In this document: positions 36,422 through 47,486 of the stretch, piece after piece
How the letters are laid out: every line of letters starts with the position of its first letter
Position numbering within the stretch: the first letter of the stretch is position 1
DNA from: Aurifilum marmelostoma
Taxonomy: Eukaryota; Ascomycota; Sordariomycetes; Diaporthales; Cryphonectriaceae
Assembly: GCA_027559495.1 (NCBI GenBank)
Contig: JAMXSV010000028.1
Span: 62,001-126,000 of the forward strand
Length of the DNA stretch: 64,000 bases
Direction: 5' to 3'
Position numbers and translations under genes: made by a program
Notes under the pieces: model-generated
The model's database searches: none
What the model was told of the DNA's origin: nothing
Seen by the model: the letters and a program-made list of their open reading frames with translations, nothing else

Positions 36422-36893
36422 TCAGAAAAGACCACGGCCCTCCGATCTGCGCTTATTTATCTTGAGTTTCTGGTGTCAGTATACGTATATCGCATGGTCG
36501 CGTGCAAATTTCGAGAGTCAGAGTGAGGAGGAAGCTTACCCATTCCTTCTTGCAGTCTCGGTACGCCCTGCCCAAAGATAATCAGCATCATCTCGAATAA
36601 AATCTCTCAACTAAACCCCTCCATTCCAACATACTGAAAGTACTCCTGACACATAGCCTTGTCTCCACCGTTCCTGTTGAGGCAGCGGATGCTCCTGGAC
36701 GCAGCCTCCTGGCACGGGTCAAGCCACTCGCTCCGGCTCTTGCTGTATGTTACGTGGCACACGGTCAGTTTGATCCAGGGGACTCTGCTAGGAAGGCGAG
36801 CCTGTCTTGCCTGTTGAATTTCTCCTTGGTCTTTTCATTCCAGGGATCTTCCGGTTTATCAGCTGAGGAGGACATCTTGGTGGCTGTTGCCAT
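36422..36893 (-). CDS. COX23: Cox23-like twin CX9C mitochondrial protein
   Basis: A small gene in four exons, complement(36422..36469, 36540..36567, 36635..36742, 36811..36893), encoding 88 residues. It is too fragmented to appear as a long ORF. Splicing builds FNSKSRSEWLDPCQEAA and a CHCH fold with CQEAASRSIRC and CQEYFQAYRDC; each pair is exactly Cys-nine residues-Cys. The motif context DPCQEAA...RCLNRNGGD...MCQEYFQAYRDCKKEW is characteristic of Cox23, an intermembrane-space protein imported through Mia40 and needed for cytochrome oxidase assembly and copper handling. Intron 1 (68 nt) is GC-AG, with donor AG|GCAAGA and branch AAACTGACC. The last exon (15 basic residues and stop) is the least certain part. 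Confidence 0.85.
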
Positions 36894-37200
36894 GCATTTG
36901 GGGGGCGCTCAGGTACTGAAGAGGAAGGATCGTTTGATGGCAATTTGCTGCTGGCGGAAAGCCCATGACGTTTTGGGCCGGGCAAGGGGCCAGGGAGGAG
37001 GGCAAAGAAAGGATTACATAAGCGACAGCTCCAGGACATAACCGCACTTCGATTCTGAGCGATTAGCTGTCCTCACTCTCACCAAGATTCAATTCACAAA
37101 CACGATTGTATCGTTGAACATTGATTATCTGACTGCGAATACACATAGGACCTTCTCTTCAACAAGTCTTCTCCTCATCTGCATTCTTGGATGCTTTCGT
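36894..37200. other. Short intergenic region
   Basis: 307 bp between the Cox23 start and the stop codon of the next minus-strand gene; it must contain the Cox23 promoter. Nothing else is seen. Confidence 0.5.
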
Positions 37201-40200
37201 TTACTTCTCATTTCCTTTTCGTCTCGCGGTTTTCGCCCTGTTCCGGCGTGATCGCTTCGAGCCCTCGTACTCAAAGGCTTGTCGAACCTTCTTGTAAGCC
37301 CCGGAATTATTCTTCTGGCGCCAAGCCTGCTTCCTTCTCTCCGACCTCTGCTGCTGTCTGCTCTTTGGTCTCTTTGTCACTGGTGGCTGTGCCGTCAACT
37401 CCTTCTCGGGTGACAGCGCCGTGGATTGAATTGATTGCGGTGCCTTGGGTGGGATTGTCGCGAGTGTGCTGCTGGGAGATCCAGGTTCTCGTTTGACTTT
37501 ATTCTTGGAGAGACGTGTTCGTGTACTGTCCTTCACGGCCGTTTCGTCTTTAGAATCTGCCACCGAAGACTTGTCGCGGGTGGATTCTGGGGCCAGCGCA
37601 GCCATGTTTCGCAGACCAACATGAACCATCTTGAGGTGGACAGAGTTGTGCACCTCCCATGGCGAATACGTGCCTTGGCCCAAGGTCAAATCCGAAAAGA
37701 CCATGTTGTTGTAATGTCGCTGTCGAGACAATGATGCCCTGTTGTGGCTCGGAGTTTGGTGCTGTGCTGCGAGGGCAGTCGAAGAGGCAGGGACAGATGC
37801 CACAGTGGAAGCGGCAATCTTGCAATCATCGCTACCGGCAGTCGTTTGGTTGCTTCTCTGTGGCGAAGCTGAGAATTGTTTCTTGCTCAGCTTCCTCCAC
37901 GACGGTCTCCCCTCCGACTCCTTACTCGAGAGGGAGTCGGTGTTATCGCTGGCTTCGAACGACGAGGGCACGCCCGCACGGCCGAGAGGTGAGGCGTCTT
38001 GGCCTGGTTCGCTTTCTTGGTCCGTGTCGTAGCCCTCCGAGAGCTGAAGTCCCATCTCGGCTGCTCTCATCGGCGACGAGACAATGATCTCCAGTGCCTT
38101 GGCACGGCGGTGCGCCTGCTCTAGTGCCAGTTGCTTGCGCTCCTCGTCCAGCCTTGCCTTTTCTTGCTCCTTTCTTGCCCTTCTTCGTGCCTTTCTGATC
38201 CTCGTCGCCTCGCGCTGTCGCTCTTTGCGAGCGAGCTCGGCCGTCTCTTCTTTCTTAGCCCTCTTTCTGTTGTTCTTCTCTGCCAATTCCTCATCGTCGC
38301 TAATCTCGCGTTTCCGCTTCGACAGCTGGGCAGACGGTGGAGTGTCGAAGTCGGACAATGGCATCATTTGATCTGTCCTGAAAAGATCATCCTCTGCGGG
38401 AGGCACCTTGGTTGAGAGCTTCGTATGTCCCTGGCGTGCGCCCGAAACGCCGTGCCGTAACTGTTCACCGACATGTGGTTTAGGTTCGTCGTCAATAAGT
38501 AGAACTGTGGTGCTGTCGGATTGTCCTGGAGCGTGACCATTTTTGTCCCGACTATTGTTTACGTCGAGGACAACCATCTCCGCATGCTTCTTGTGTGAGC
38601 ACGGTTGGTTCCTCGTGGAGGCTTGTCTGCTCATCCGGGGCTGAGAAGCACCGCCGCCTTGACCGGTCTTACCCGCCAACTCCTCGCTCGAGCTACCACG
38701 GATGACCTGAATGTCGTGACCAGTCTCATCATCGGCTTCATCCTCACTCGAGCTGCCGTGGATAACTACCACCGGCGACTTGCTTACGGCAATCCCCGCC
38801 ATGGCCTTGGACGAAGGACTGGCTCGTGAATTACGAGCAAAACCCCGCGTGCCATCATGGAACGGTACCTCAACTTGGTTGAGACCACCACGGGTCCTGC
38901 CTGGAACTTTTTCGTTATCCAGATCCAGCATCTGTCGACTGCCGACATCTTCATCCCTGTTCTTAACCTCAGCCTGTCTCTCAGACGCCTGAATCTTGTC
39001 AAGCCCTCGAGGCCGGCGTCCCACGGCCCTGACAGACCAGAAGGGGTCCTCATCCTCCTCCGAAACACGCAACGGGGGCCTAGCCCATGGCAAGGATCCG
39101 TCGGAGGACGACTGACCGGCCGGTGGAGAAGAGAAATGGTCGCGTGCGCGCCGCAGCACGCGCTCGTCGGCCTCATCGTCCGTTTCTGGGATGACGATGT
39201 ATTCTGGACCTGGCTGACGACGAGGTTTCGCACAGCCGCGAGCAAGCGTGGCTGCAATGTGATTGGTCGGCGAGGAAGGGAGTTGATTGCTTGCGGATGA
39301 GAAGCCTGCGCATGCCTGCTTCGCTGACTGCTCTTGTGCCTTTGGTGTGGACACGATCACCGTCTGTTCAACCGTCGGGATGAGGTTGCGAGGAGGCGAA
39401 GATGTGTGGTCCATGGCTGACAGTGGTCGCCATGTCTTGGACGACCCACTAATGGTGGGGCGCTTGCTCAGCCTGCCCAGCTTGTGGACGGAAGCCGACA
39501 AGGTGTCTTTTGATCGAGGTGTGGCCTTGTCCTCGTCTGACAGGGCGGCCGCAATGTCGTAGGGATCCGGCTTGCATCGCAATTTCTGAGGAGGATGCTC
39601 AACTTCGTCGAGAGCTTTGCTGCTCGAACTCGAGCTGATCACCACCACTGGGGCCGAAGAGCGTGGCGGCTGCTGGGCTTCAGGCTGAGTTGTTACCTTC
39701 GTGGATTGCCTTTTGGACACCGTCGTATCTTTGGTCGATGGCCGTGATCGAGGTGATGCATTCTGCGAACATGGGATCGCTCGCTTCACATCTTGCTTTG
39801 GGACCAGGGATGGAGACAATGATGGTGGTGGTCGACTTCGTTGCGGTACACTGGCGGTTGCCGAGTGACTCTTCCTGTCCGTCAAGTCGACGGTGGAATT
39901 TTGTCGCGCTGCACACCCCAGAGAAGCTCGTGCGTCCTTGCGCGCACGAGCCGACGCGTCTGGCTCTCGCGAGTGTTCGATAGAGGGCAATGGCTGGTCC
40001 TCAGGTCGCGCCGCAAAAATATCCAGCGGCAGAGGTCTCCTTCTCCCAGGAGTGCTACCTGCCAGGAGACCTCCCCCCTCTCGCGTCTGTCTTTGACGTG
40101 GCGTAGCCCTGCGCGATCTCCAGCGCTCTCTCGGAAGGCGTCTTCCTCGGTTCGGACTTTGCCCTACTCTTTCGCACAGACGAGGGCCTCGAGGTTGTCG

Positions 40201-41080
40201 ATGGGGTCCGGGAGACGGCGCGGCCCCTGCTCTTCCTGCTTTCTGTGCTCTGCCTACCGCGGGACTGCCTGTCTTCCTCCATCCTTCTGGCCTTCCCGTC
40301 ATGCCGCCCATCCTCAATCAGGAATAACGTCTCGCCGCTCATCAATTCATCCGAAATGGTCTCCACCCCCGTAAAGACGTGCCCGTCCCTGTCTCGCGCC
40401 TCCAGCCCCGTCTCGTCGACAAACGCGTTCAGCTTCTGCTTGACGTACTCGGCCGCGTGGTAGGTAACCTCCCTGATGCGCGTCTCGGGTAGGAGGTTCA
40501 GGGTGAACGAGAACTTGGGCTCGGCTTTGCCGTTCGTGTAGGGATGTGGGTGGTGGTGGTGGTGGTCCTCGTCACTGCGCCCTGACGAAGGAGGGATGAT
40601 CTGGATCGCGAGTGGGATGAGGCCTTTTGGAAGGCGGAGAGGGGTTTTGGGAGGTGGCATTGTTGTTTTTGTGGCGCTGCTGGCTTGAATCAAAGCATCT
40701 GGAGCAAGGCAGCTCTTTGATGTCTTTGCTGTTGTGGCAGGGAAAGGAGAAATAGCACCATGGGTAGCAATTGGAAAAGAAGCAGCCTCTTTGCACGCGG
40801 AAGCTGATGCAGAAGGTGGTGGTGGCTGATTTCCCTCAGTCGAAAATTGAAAGTGGTGGAAACCTGCTGGACGTGCAGCCTGTGCTGCTGAGGGGGAAGA
40901 AGGGGGAGGAGGAACAAGTTGTTGGCAGCTGCTGGCCCTGGGCCGCGGGGCTATGATGTCGCGAGCCTCTGAGCCTCTGGTAGAGGTACCAGGTGAGAGC
41001 AGGCCATCACGACGATGCGTCCTGGAGCCCACCATGGCCCAGTCCTTGGAGGTCAAAGGGGGCGGGGGAGACGACCTCAT
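37201..41080 (-). CDS. Uncharacterised large basic, low-complexity protein (two frames joined by an uncertain intron)
   Basis: I do not recognise this family. The N-terminal frame (41080 down to about 40060) contains a compact segment KFSFTLNLLPETRIREVTYHAAEYVKQKLN...GVETISDELMSGETLFLIED. It could be a small beta-grasp-like domain, but that is only inference. It is followed by an RS/KR-rich stretch. The second frame (about 40058 to 37201) is long and disordered, with serine clusters, a highly charged coiled-coil-like region (KERQREATRIRKARRRARKE), a short conserved-looking block GQGTYSPWEVHNSVHLKMVHVG, and a very basic C-terminus. One join that closes the phase is complement(37201..40058, 40168..41080), about 1,256 residues; another would place the donor at the GTAGCA beside 40058. 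An alternative start is the MPPPKTPLRLP methionine near 40660. The composition suggests a nuclear protein. Confidence 0.6.
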
Positions 41081-41817
41081 CGTGGTCTGGTTTGGTTCAC
41101 GGAAAGGCTACGTGATGCCGAGTAGGGTAGCTACATAGAATACACCTGACTTGCAAAGAATCAGAACAAACTCGAAATCCAATAATGAAGAGATTCAGAC
41201 AAGAGAAGACAACAAAAATGGCCTCCTTCTCATGACTATTTCGCGTTTGGGAGAGGACAGGATGCCGAAGGGCTGCCCACGCGACCCCGTGATCCATTTC
41301 AGCCACGGAAAAAGCAACCACTCGCTTCGCATACTACGCGCCACGCGAATCCCAAACGCAGGTCCCCATGTTCATGTCACATCGCTCCTATCGCCAAATT
41401 GCTTTTTTTCTTTCTTTCTTTTTCTTCCTCCTTGCTTAGTCTTTGCTGTCGTCGCTTTTGCTTTGGATGCGCCATGCCCCTGACCTTGGCGCGGGTTGTG
41501 TCTGGTAATGATTGATGGAACCCCGTTTATCCATTGAGAGTTTGCACCAACCACGCCACGTGTCCCGGTCATTGGCGATAAATATAGTGCTTCGCAAGCC
41601 CAGCAGCCGATGAAAGATGTCCTTGGGAATACGGCAGTAGTGGTCAGGTTACGTTTAGTATTTGCTTCTGCCGCTGCTGAATAGTTTTTGTGATGCTTGC
41701 TGCTGCCGCTGCTCACATCCGCTACTTATTTGTATACAGAAATCCTGCCGCTTACAGACAACCTCTTTGTTCTCGGATACTCTCACGTGTGTATGTATAT
41801 AGTCGTCCACCTCGACA
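41081..41817. other. Intergenic, 0.74 kb
   Basis: Promoter of the uncharacterised gene and 3' flank of GPD, with a pyrimidine tract near 41400-41430. No gene is supported. Confidence 0.5.
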
Positions 41818-43413
41818 TTAGTTCTTGACCAGATCCCCATTGAGATACCAGTCCTCTGACTCCGACACCAGCTCTGGGATGTCGTCAACACTGTACTTGC
41901 CCTCCAGGATGCCGATGACGGCTGTGAAGAGCGGGTACTCGTGCTCCAGGCCCCTCTTCTTGAGGAAGCTGTTCACCTCCTTGGCGGTCGAGGTGCCCTG
42001 GAGCATCTGGCCGTTGAGCTCGGTGCGCTCAATCTCCTCGACGCTGACGCCGCGCTCCACGGCCATCTTGGCGCAGCGGAAGTTGCGCCCGCTCGAGCAC
42101 GATGTCACCAGATCCGCCATCCCGGCCGACTCGACTGTGAACGTGGCCGTGTTGACCGTCTGCCCAAAGAACTCCTTGCCGAACTTGATCATCTCGACGA
42201 TGCCCAGCCGGCAAATCTCTGACTTGGCGTTGTCGCCCCAGCCCTTGCCCACCACGAAGCCGGCGGCGAGTGCGACCACGTTCTTGAGCGCGCCGCCCAG
42301 CGACGTGCCCGCCACATCCGAGACCATGCGCACGTGGAAGTAGGGCCGCCTGAAGAGCGCCTTGAACGTCTTGTGGTCCAGGGGTGGGAACTCGGCCGGG
42401 ACGGGCGTCAGCTTTACCTTGCTCGTCCTTCCCCTCGCGTCCTTGTGCGCCATGGCGTCGTCGACATTGACGGGCGTGATGCTGAGGTCGAACTTGGCCT
42501 GGTTGGCGGCAGGGCTCTGCGTCCTAGGCGTGGGGTTGCGGCTGGCATCGACAGGGGGCGGATCATAGGCGATCGTGGTGGCGCACCACTTCTCGGCGGC
42601 AATTTCGCTGGCGATGTTGGCCCCGGACAGGGCACCGCAGTAGATGCCCAGCCCCTCGCCGATCCACTCGCTGAAGAGCGAGACGCCGTCGTCCGACACG
42701 TGCACGCCCTTGATGCAGCTGATGGCGCGCGCATAGGGGACAATGTGGCCGCGCAGCTGTCTGCAGATGTTGTCGATGAACTGATGCGGCAGGTTGAAGA
42801 CGAGGATCGTCGAGACTCTGGCGGCATCGATGAGGTCTGGATTGGCGACGACGTTGTCCGGGAGACGGATACCGGGAAGATACTTGACATTCTCGTGGTA
42901 CTTGTTGATGATGCCCGTGAGCTTCTGCTTCGCGTCGCCCACCAAAGGGTCATAGTGCGGCGAGCCAGACGGGATGGTGACCTCCTCCTCGTACACCCAC
43001 ATCTGCACCTCGGTCTCGAAGAGGTCGGGGTGAGCATTGGTATTCTCGGCCACAATCTTGGCGATGGTCGAGCCCCAGTTGCCCGAGCCGACAACGGTCA
43101 CCTTGTGCCGCTTCTCATAGGGGGCACCTAGCGAAGCCATCGTGCGTCTCGACGGGCCACACGTCGTGCTGCAAGTGAGAGCGAAAGTAAGGGCTGTGGG
43201 CAAGATAGCAGCTCTTGGGGCTGGAGAGCTGAGGTTTTTGTTCGTGGTGACGGTATGGAACGGCACAGTATGACCAGAGAAGCGTCCTGAGCTAGAGTGT
43301 CGATATAACAACTCTTGATAGAGTCTAGATTTGTTGATGGACAAGACAGCGGAAGCTGACGAAGCGAGAGAGTTGAGGTTGATTCGAGATGTTGTTATGC
43401 GTGAGACATGCAT
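41818..43413 (-). CDS. GPD1: Glycerol-3-phosphate dehydrogenase [NAD+]
   Basis: A single exon, 531 residues from the ATG at 43413. The enzyme interconverts dihydroxyacetone phosphate and glycerol-3-phosphate with NADH, feeding glycerol and glycerolipid synthesis. The dinucleotide motif KVTVVGSGNWGSTIAK is at about 104-119. The substrate-domain segments are SGANIASEIA, a KNVVALAAGFVVGKGWGDNAKSE block containing the catalytic lysine, and DLVTSCSSGRN. An insert of about 65 residues after TIAYDPPP is typical of filamentous fungi. The first 91 residues are Ser/Arg/Thr-rich with few acids, like a mitochondrial presequence. A second in-frame ATG at 43140 (MASLGAPYEKRHKVTVVG) would give the usual cytosolic form. 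The longer start has a TTG just before it; the true start is uncertain. Confidence 0.93.
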   Translation of the reverse strand: MHVSRITTSRINLNSLASSASAVLSINKSRLYQELLYRHSSSGRFSGHTVPFHTVTTNKNLSSPAPRAAILPTALTFALTCSTTCGPSRRTMASLGAPYEKRHKVTVVGSGNWGSTIAKIVAENTNAHPDLFETEVQMWVYEEEVTIPSGSPHYDPLVGDAKQKLTGIINKYHENVKYLPGIRLPDNVVANPDLIDAARVSTILVFNLPHQFIDNICRQLRGHIVPYARAISCIKGVHVSDDGVSLFSEWIGEGLGIYCGALSGANIASEIAAEKWCATTIAYDPPPVDASRNPTPRTQSPAANQAKFDLSITPVNVDDAMAHKDARGRTSKVKLTPVPAEFPPLDHKTFKALFRRPYFHVRMVSDVAGTSLGGALKNVVALAAGFVVGKGWGDNAKSEICRLGIVEMIKFGKEFFGQTVNTATFTVESAGMADLVTSCSSGRNFRCAKMAVERGVSVEEIERTELNGQMLQGTSTAKEVNSFLKKRGLEHEYPLFTAVIGILEGKYSVDDIPELVSESEDWYLNGDLVKN

Positions 43414-43484
43414 CAAAAGGATCAGGAAGAGGGAGAGAAAGCAAGAAACAGTGGCTGGATTTAACGAACAGACGAGATTGATGA

Positions 43485-43520
43485 TTATATAAAAAAGAAG
43501 GAGGAGGAGGAGGAGGAGGG
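43485..43520 (-). promoter_or_regulatory. Likely GPD core promoter: TATA-like box and CT tract
   Basis: On the minus strand, a CCTCCTCC pyrimidine tract (43497-43520, with a CCCCT stress-element-like end) is followed by TTATATAA at 43485-43492, about 75 bp before the ATG at 43413. CT tracts are common in strongly expressed fungal housekeeping promoters. This is inferred from position and composition only. Confidence 0.4.
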
Positions 43521-43800
43521 GCAGCCCGTCCTGTTGTCTGGTCAGTCAGGGGAGGTGCAGGTCAATTTCTGGTCTCGTGCCTTGCGCTCTCACCCGACCG
43601 TAGAGCTGTTGTGCGCCCGGATGAAGGTGAGCGAGGGGCCTTCTGAGAGCTCTCACAGAAAAAAAGTGACGCAAGAGGCGGCAGAACCAACACCGCCTAC
43701 CTGTCCGGCCGAGGTCTGTCGGGGATCAGTAATAGGCAGGAACTTCTGTGTGGCGGACTTTCTACATACAAGTGCAAGTCTAGCCCTATCTCCTCCAAGT

Positions 43801-43810
43801 CCTAACCCTA
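43801..43810. promoter_or_regulatory. Telomere-like CCTAACCCTA box
   Basis: A telomeric-repeat-like decamer about 390 bp upstream of the GPD start. It may be a telo-box type promoter element or chance. Confidence 0.2.
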
Positions 43811-44519
43811 GTTATTGGAGGAGGGGGGGGTTGGGTTCGTACTACCATAGTCAGAGCGAGATCATGGGCGCGATGAACATGCAGGCTGCCCGTGGTTCCT
43901 GCTTTACGTCGCAACAAGGTGACATACTGACATCAAGCCGAGGCCAGCGGATTTATCTTTCTTAAAATTGGGCCTGCATTGATCTATGTTGGCGAGGTTC
44001 GAGGTTGTGTCCGACCTTACGTTGCGGGCCCGGGCTGTGTCGTTGCAAGGCGTAAAACCAAAAAAGCATGTGAAAGTCCCCATATAATATCTGATCTCAC
44101 GCCTCAATCAAATTTTTATTCCCGCTCCATTACATGTGAAAGACACGAACCGGAGATTTTGAGGCTGAAACAGTACAACAGATGGCAATGCTGCTGTGGG
44201 GAGACATAGGTTCACAGCAACGCATGACATGTCTGGGAACCCAGATCACAAGGCTTGAAGGCTTCCTCGGCAGGGGCTAAGGTGCATATGCATAGAAACT
44301 ATATATCTACTAAAGTACTATGGATCCCGTACATTTAGCAAGGCACATGGTAGGAAGGATATGAAATGTAGGTTTAATTATGCAATTTAGTATTGTTCAT
44401 GACACGCAGATAAGTATAAACACGAACAAGTCGACTGACAGCCACTTGAGATGCCAGACCTGATTAGGCACAAGGGGGACCACGACACAGGAGACCGAAC
44501 CCAGAAAGCATGTATTGGG

Positions 44520-44521
<2 letters not shown>

Positions 44522-44553
<32 letters not shown>
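44522..44553. repeat. GT dinucleotide microsatellite
   Basis: Sixteen consecutive GT units, uninterrupted, in the promoter-rich region between GPD and the glycosyltransferase gene. This is the longest perfect dinucleotide repeat in the window. Confidence 0.95.
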
Positions 44554-44556
<3 letters not shown>

Positions 44557-45953
44557 ACTTAAAATTCGATGGGGTGGCAGGGTGGTCACGGAAAGTGTAC
44601 GTGGATAAGCACATGGTATTTTGAGAAGTACTCTGTACCACTTGAGTTCCTCCCAGGTTGATAAGCAGCAGTCAGCAGATAGACTTCAAGTGGCCATGTA
44701 CTGCATGTACCTGCTCACGCTGCTGTAGAGGTTGTACACTAGAGAGAGCGTACTGCAGGCCAAGCCGTGGGGGCACGGGGGGGGGAGGCATGGGAGGGTG
44801 GTTGTGGTTCTGTACTGGCTTCAGTGCTGGCACAAAACCACCTGTCACGCCTGTCTACAGGTCTGACAGGGATCAACTGTGCCCCGAAGCTGGCCCCAAG
44901 AACCAGGCACCTGGGCTGCCTGGTCACCTCCAGCGGCCCGTCTGAGCCCTGACGTTGCATCCTCGGACCCGCACTAGGCCTGAATCGTATCACAGAAGGG
45001 TGCTACTTATAGAAGGATTCACTGGAATGTCAAGAGAGGGTGATGGACGATGCCCACGCATGCAGGGCCCGATTTATTTCAAGTTCTTACGCCACCACCC
45101 CGCACTACTGATCTGTTCGCAGCTTATCTCGAGCAACGACGAGGGCAGACAAGAACTCTCGGACGAGCATTGCAACCAGGCGGTGTTTGGCCGGTCAGTC
45201 TGCGGTCGGTCGGGGGGCGGTGCGAGGAGGACCTGTTTTCAAGTCCCCATCGACCCCCTAGCAGGGGGGCAGACCAGACACTGAACTCTAGGGGGGGGGG
45301 GGGACAGAAGCACTCACAGTTAGTTACACAGCTTTTACCGCAGCAGTGGTTGTACTATGTACGTACTCTGTCGATCAACAACCGTGCTGCGTAATAGTAT
45401 CCGCAACAAATCCCAAAACTCTGAATAAGAGGTCAACTGCCAATTATAGTCCCCACTCGTCACGAACGCCATCAATCTGGCTTTCAACACATCATCACTT
45501 TCTGAAATAAGCCTTTTCCTTCTCTCCCCTGGCCACCTACATAGATCCACTATCAACCACTGTGTTAGACTCTGCCTTCCTGCAGTCGTGTCGTCTTTCT
45601 GCGGTCCCCCGTCTGCCGCATCTCTGTCGCACCGGCGCCTATATCTCCCCATTGCAGGACACCCCTCCATTGACTGTCGACCACCTTTAGAGGAGAACCC
45701 CACGATCCAATCGACGAGACACGCGCGACCTGTATCACACTACAGTCTATTTGTATTATTATTAGACTCTTCGACCGAGAACTGCGGGCGACGACCGTCG
45801 TACAATCCGGCGGCAACATCACATCGTTTGCCACCCCCACCAACACAATCGACCATACGTCGTCCTCCTGCCTCCTCGATCGGCGCCCGACCAGCCGTCT
45901 TCCTGTGCCGTCTCGAGCGCCGAGCTTACCGTGCGACATGACAAGATAGCGCC

Positions 45954-47486
45954 ATGCTCATACCACAGCGCTTCCACCGCATCGTCCCGGCCGTTGTCGT
46001 CATCTTCCTGTGCCTCTTCCTCCTCTCCTCCACCCGCTTCAGGGACGCCGCCCTCAATACCTCCATAACCAACAAGCTCGCGGGTGCGGACAGTGACAAT
46101 GGCGTCGAGAAGTCGCAGGCTGCCCTAGAAGAGGAGGCCAAGTTCGGCACCCCGCCTGCAGGCACCACGCTGCGCCCGCCCCTCGCACCGGGCCAGTGCA
46201 GTCCAGACATCGAGTTTCTGCGGCGCCAGGAGCTGGGCCTGACCGACAACATCCTCTACTCTAGGCGCTGCGTCACGCCTCAGTTCTCGACCGATATCGA
46301 CCGCGAGGCCATCACCAGGCTCGACACGCCCGTGATCACCGACAGGGCCACAATCAACCTGACCTCGTGCTCCCACGTCGAGTCTCTCCCCTGCGAGCCG
46401 CTCACCATCCCCGTGCCTCCTGCCTACCCGAAGCAGACCTTTGAGGACTTCATCTTTGGTGTTGCCACGTATCATGACCGCATGGTCGAGGCCCTGCCCG
46501 CCTTCGACCACTGGCTGGCCGGGAGCGGAGCTCCCCTCGTGGCTGTCATTGTGGACTACGCCGTGCACGACATGCCCGCCCTCGAGGGCTTGTTTGAGCA
46601 GCATAACATCAAGCTGATCACCGTGCCCGGCGAGCCGCAGCTCACCATCGACCAGAACCACTTCATCACGCTGCGGCCCACGGTGCAGAACATCGGCCCC
46701 AAGACGAAGTGGGTGGGCATCCTGGACGATGACACCTTCTTCCCGTCGCTGTACGCCCTGAGCGATGCCTTCAGCGCCTACGACCCCACCAAGGAGGTAT
46801 GGCTGGGACAGCTATCGGAGGACTTCTACTCGGTGCGGTCATGGGGTTTCTTCGCCTATGGGGGCGCCGGGGTCTTCATGTCGGTGCCGCTGGCCAAGAA
46901 GCTGGAACCCTTCCAGGAGCAGTGCCTCGAGGAGGCGGCCCTTCCGTCCGGGGACGGCATGCTTCGCGACTGCGTGTACTACCACTCCAAGACAAAGCTG
47001 ACCTTGGTGCCCGGGCTGCACCAGCAGGATATGAGGGGCGACCTGTCAGGGTTCTTCGAGGCGGGCCTGAAGCCCCTCTCGCTGCACCACTGGAAGAGCT
47101 GGTACGAGGAGCCCGTCTTCCGCATCGCCGAGGTGGCCAAGCTGTGCGGCGACTGCTTCCTGCAGCGGTTCCAGTTTGGCGACGACACGCTCTTCTCCAA
47201 CGGGTACTCGATCGCGCTGTACCGCAAGGGCCTGCAGGGTCTGAACCTGGACTGGATGGAGGCGACATGGAATCAGCACGGGCCCGAGTTCGACTTCAGC
47301 ATCGGACCGCTGCGCCCGGCGCTCAAGAAGCACGAGAAGAGGAGCTACCGGCTCAAGGACGCCGAGTGGCTCGCAGACGGACGCCTCCGGCAGATTTACG
47401 TGTACAAGAGAGACTGGCAGAGCGGCGAGGAGATGGACGAGGTGATAGAACTGCTGTGGGACCCAAGCGGCAAGAGCTCTCGCTGA
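45954..47486 (+). CDS. Glycosyltransferase, GT31/Fringe-like, type II membrane protein
   Basis: A single exon of 510 residues. Residues 9-26 form a single signal-anchor helix (IVPAVVVIFLCLFLLSST) with a short basic N-terminus, as in Golgi type II enzymes. The region TKWVGILDDDTFFPSL carries the metal-binding DDD (258-260), and later WGFFAYGGAGVFMSVPLAK and GDGMLRDCVYYHS match fungal GT31/DUF604-like proteins. Several cysteines (82, 106, 139, 147 and others) could form lumenal disulfides. The likely role is transfer of a sugar to cell-wall or secreted glycoconjugates from the Golgi. Donor and acceptor are unknown. It diverges from the GPD gene and is followed by the deaminase gene on the same strand. 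Confidence 0.8.
   Translation: MLIPQRFHRIVPAVVVIFLCLFLLSSTRFRDAALNTSITNKLAGADSDNGVEKSQAALEEEAKFGTPPAGTTLRPPLAPGQCSPDIEFLRRQELGLTDNILYSRRCVTPQFSTDIDREAITRLDTPVITDRATINLTSCSHVESLPCEPLTIPVPPAYPKQTFEDFIFGVATYHDRMVEALPAFDHWLAGSGAPLVAVIVDYAVHDMPALEGLFEQHNIKLITVPGEPQLTIDQNHFITLRPTVQNIGPKTKWVGILDDDTFFPSLYALSDAFSAYDPTKEVWLGQLSEDFYSVRSWGFFAYGGAGVFMSVPLAKKLEPFQEQCLEEAALPSGDGMLRDCVYYHSKTKLTLVPGLHQQDMRGDLSGFFEAGLKPLSLHHWKSWYEEPVFRIAEVAKLCGDCFLQRFQFGDDTLFSNGYSIALYRKGLQGLNLDWMEATWNQHGPEFDFSIGPLRPALKKHEKRSYRLKDAEWLADGRLRQIYVYKRDWQSGEEMDEVIELLWDPSGKSSR

Larger units (their letters stand above)
43414..45953. other. Divergent intergenic region, 2.5 kb
   Basis: Promoters of GPD and the GT31-like gene face outward. 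Contents seen: a TTATATAA-like element and GGA tract next to GPD, a CCTAACCCTA box, a long GT microsatellite and G-runs near 44780 and 45291-45302. The open frame at 43534-43965 lacks motifs and was not accepted. Confidence 0.55.

Noticed and set aside
43534..43965. 143-codon plus-strand ORF upstream of GPD
   Set aside because: It has no recognisable motif or start context and overlaps promoter features.
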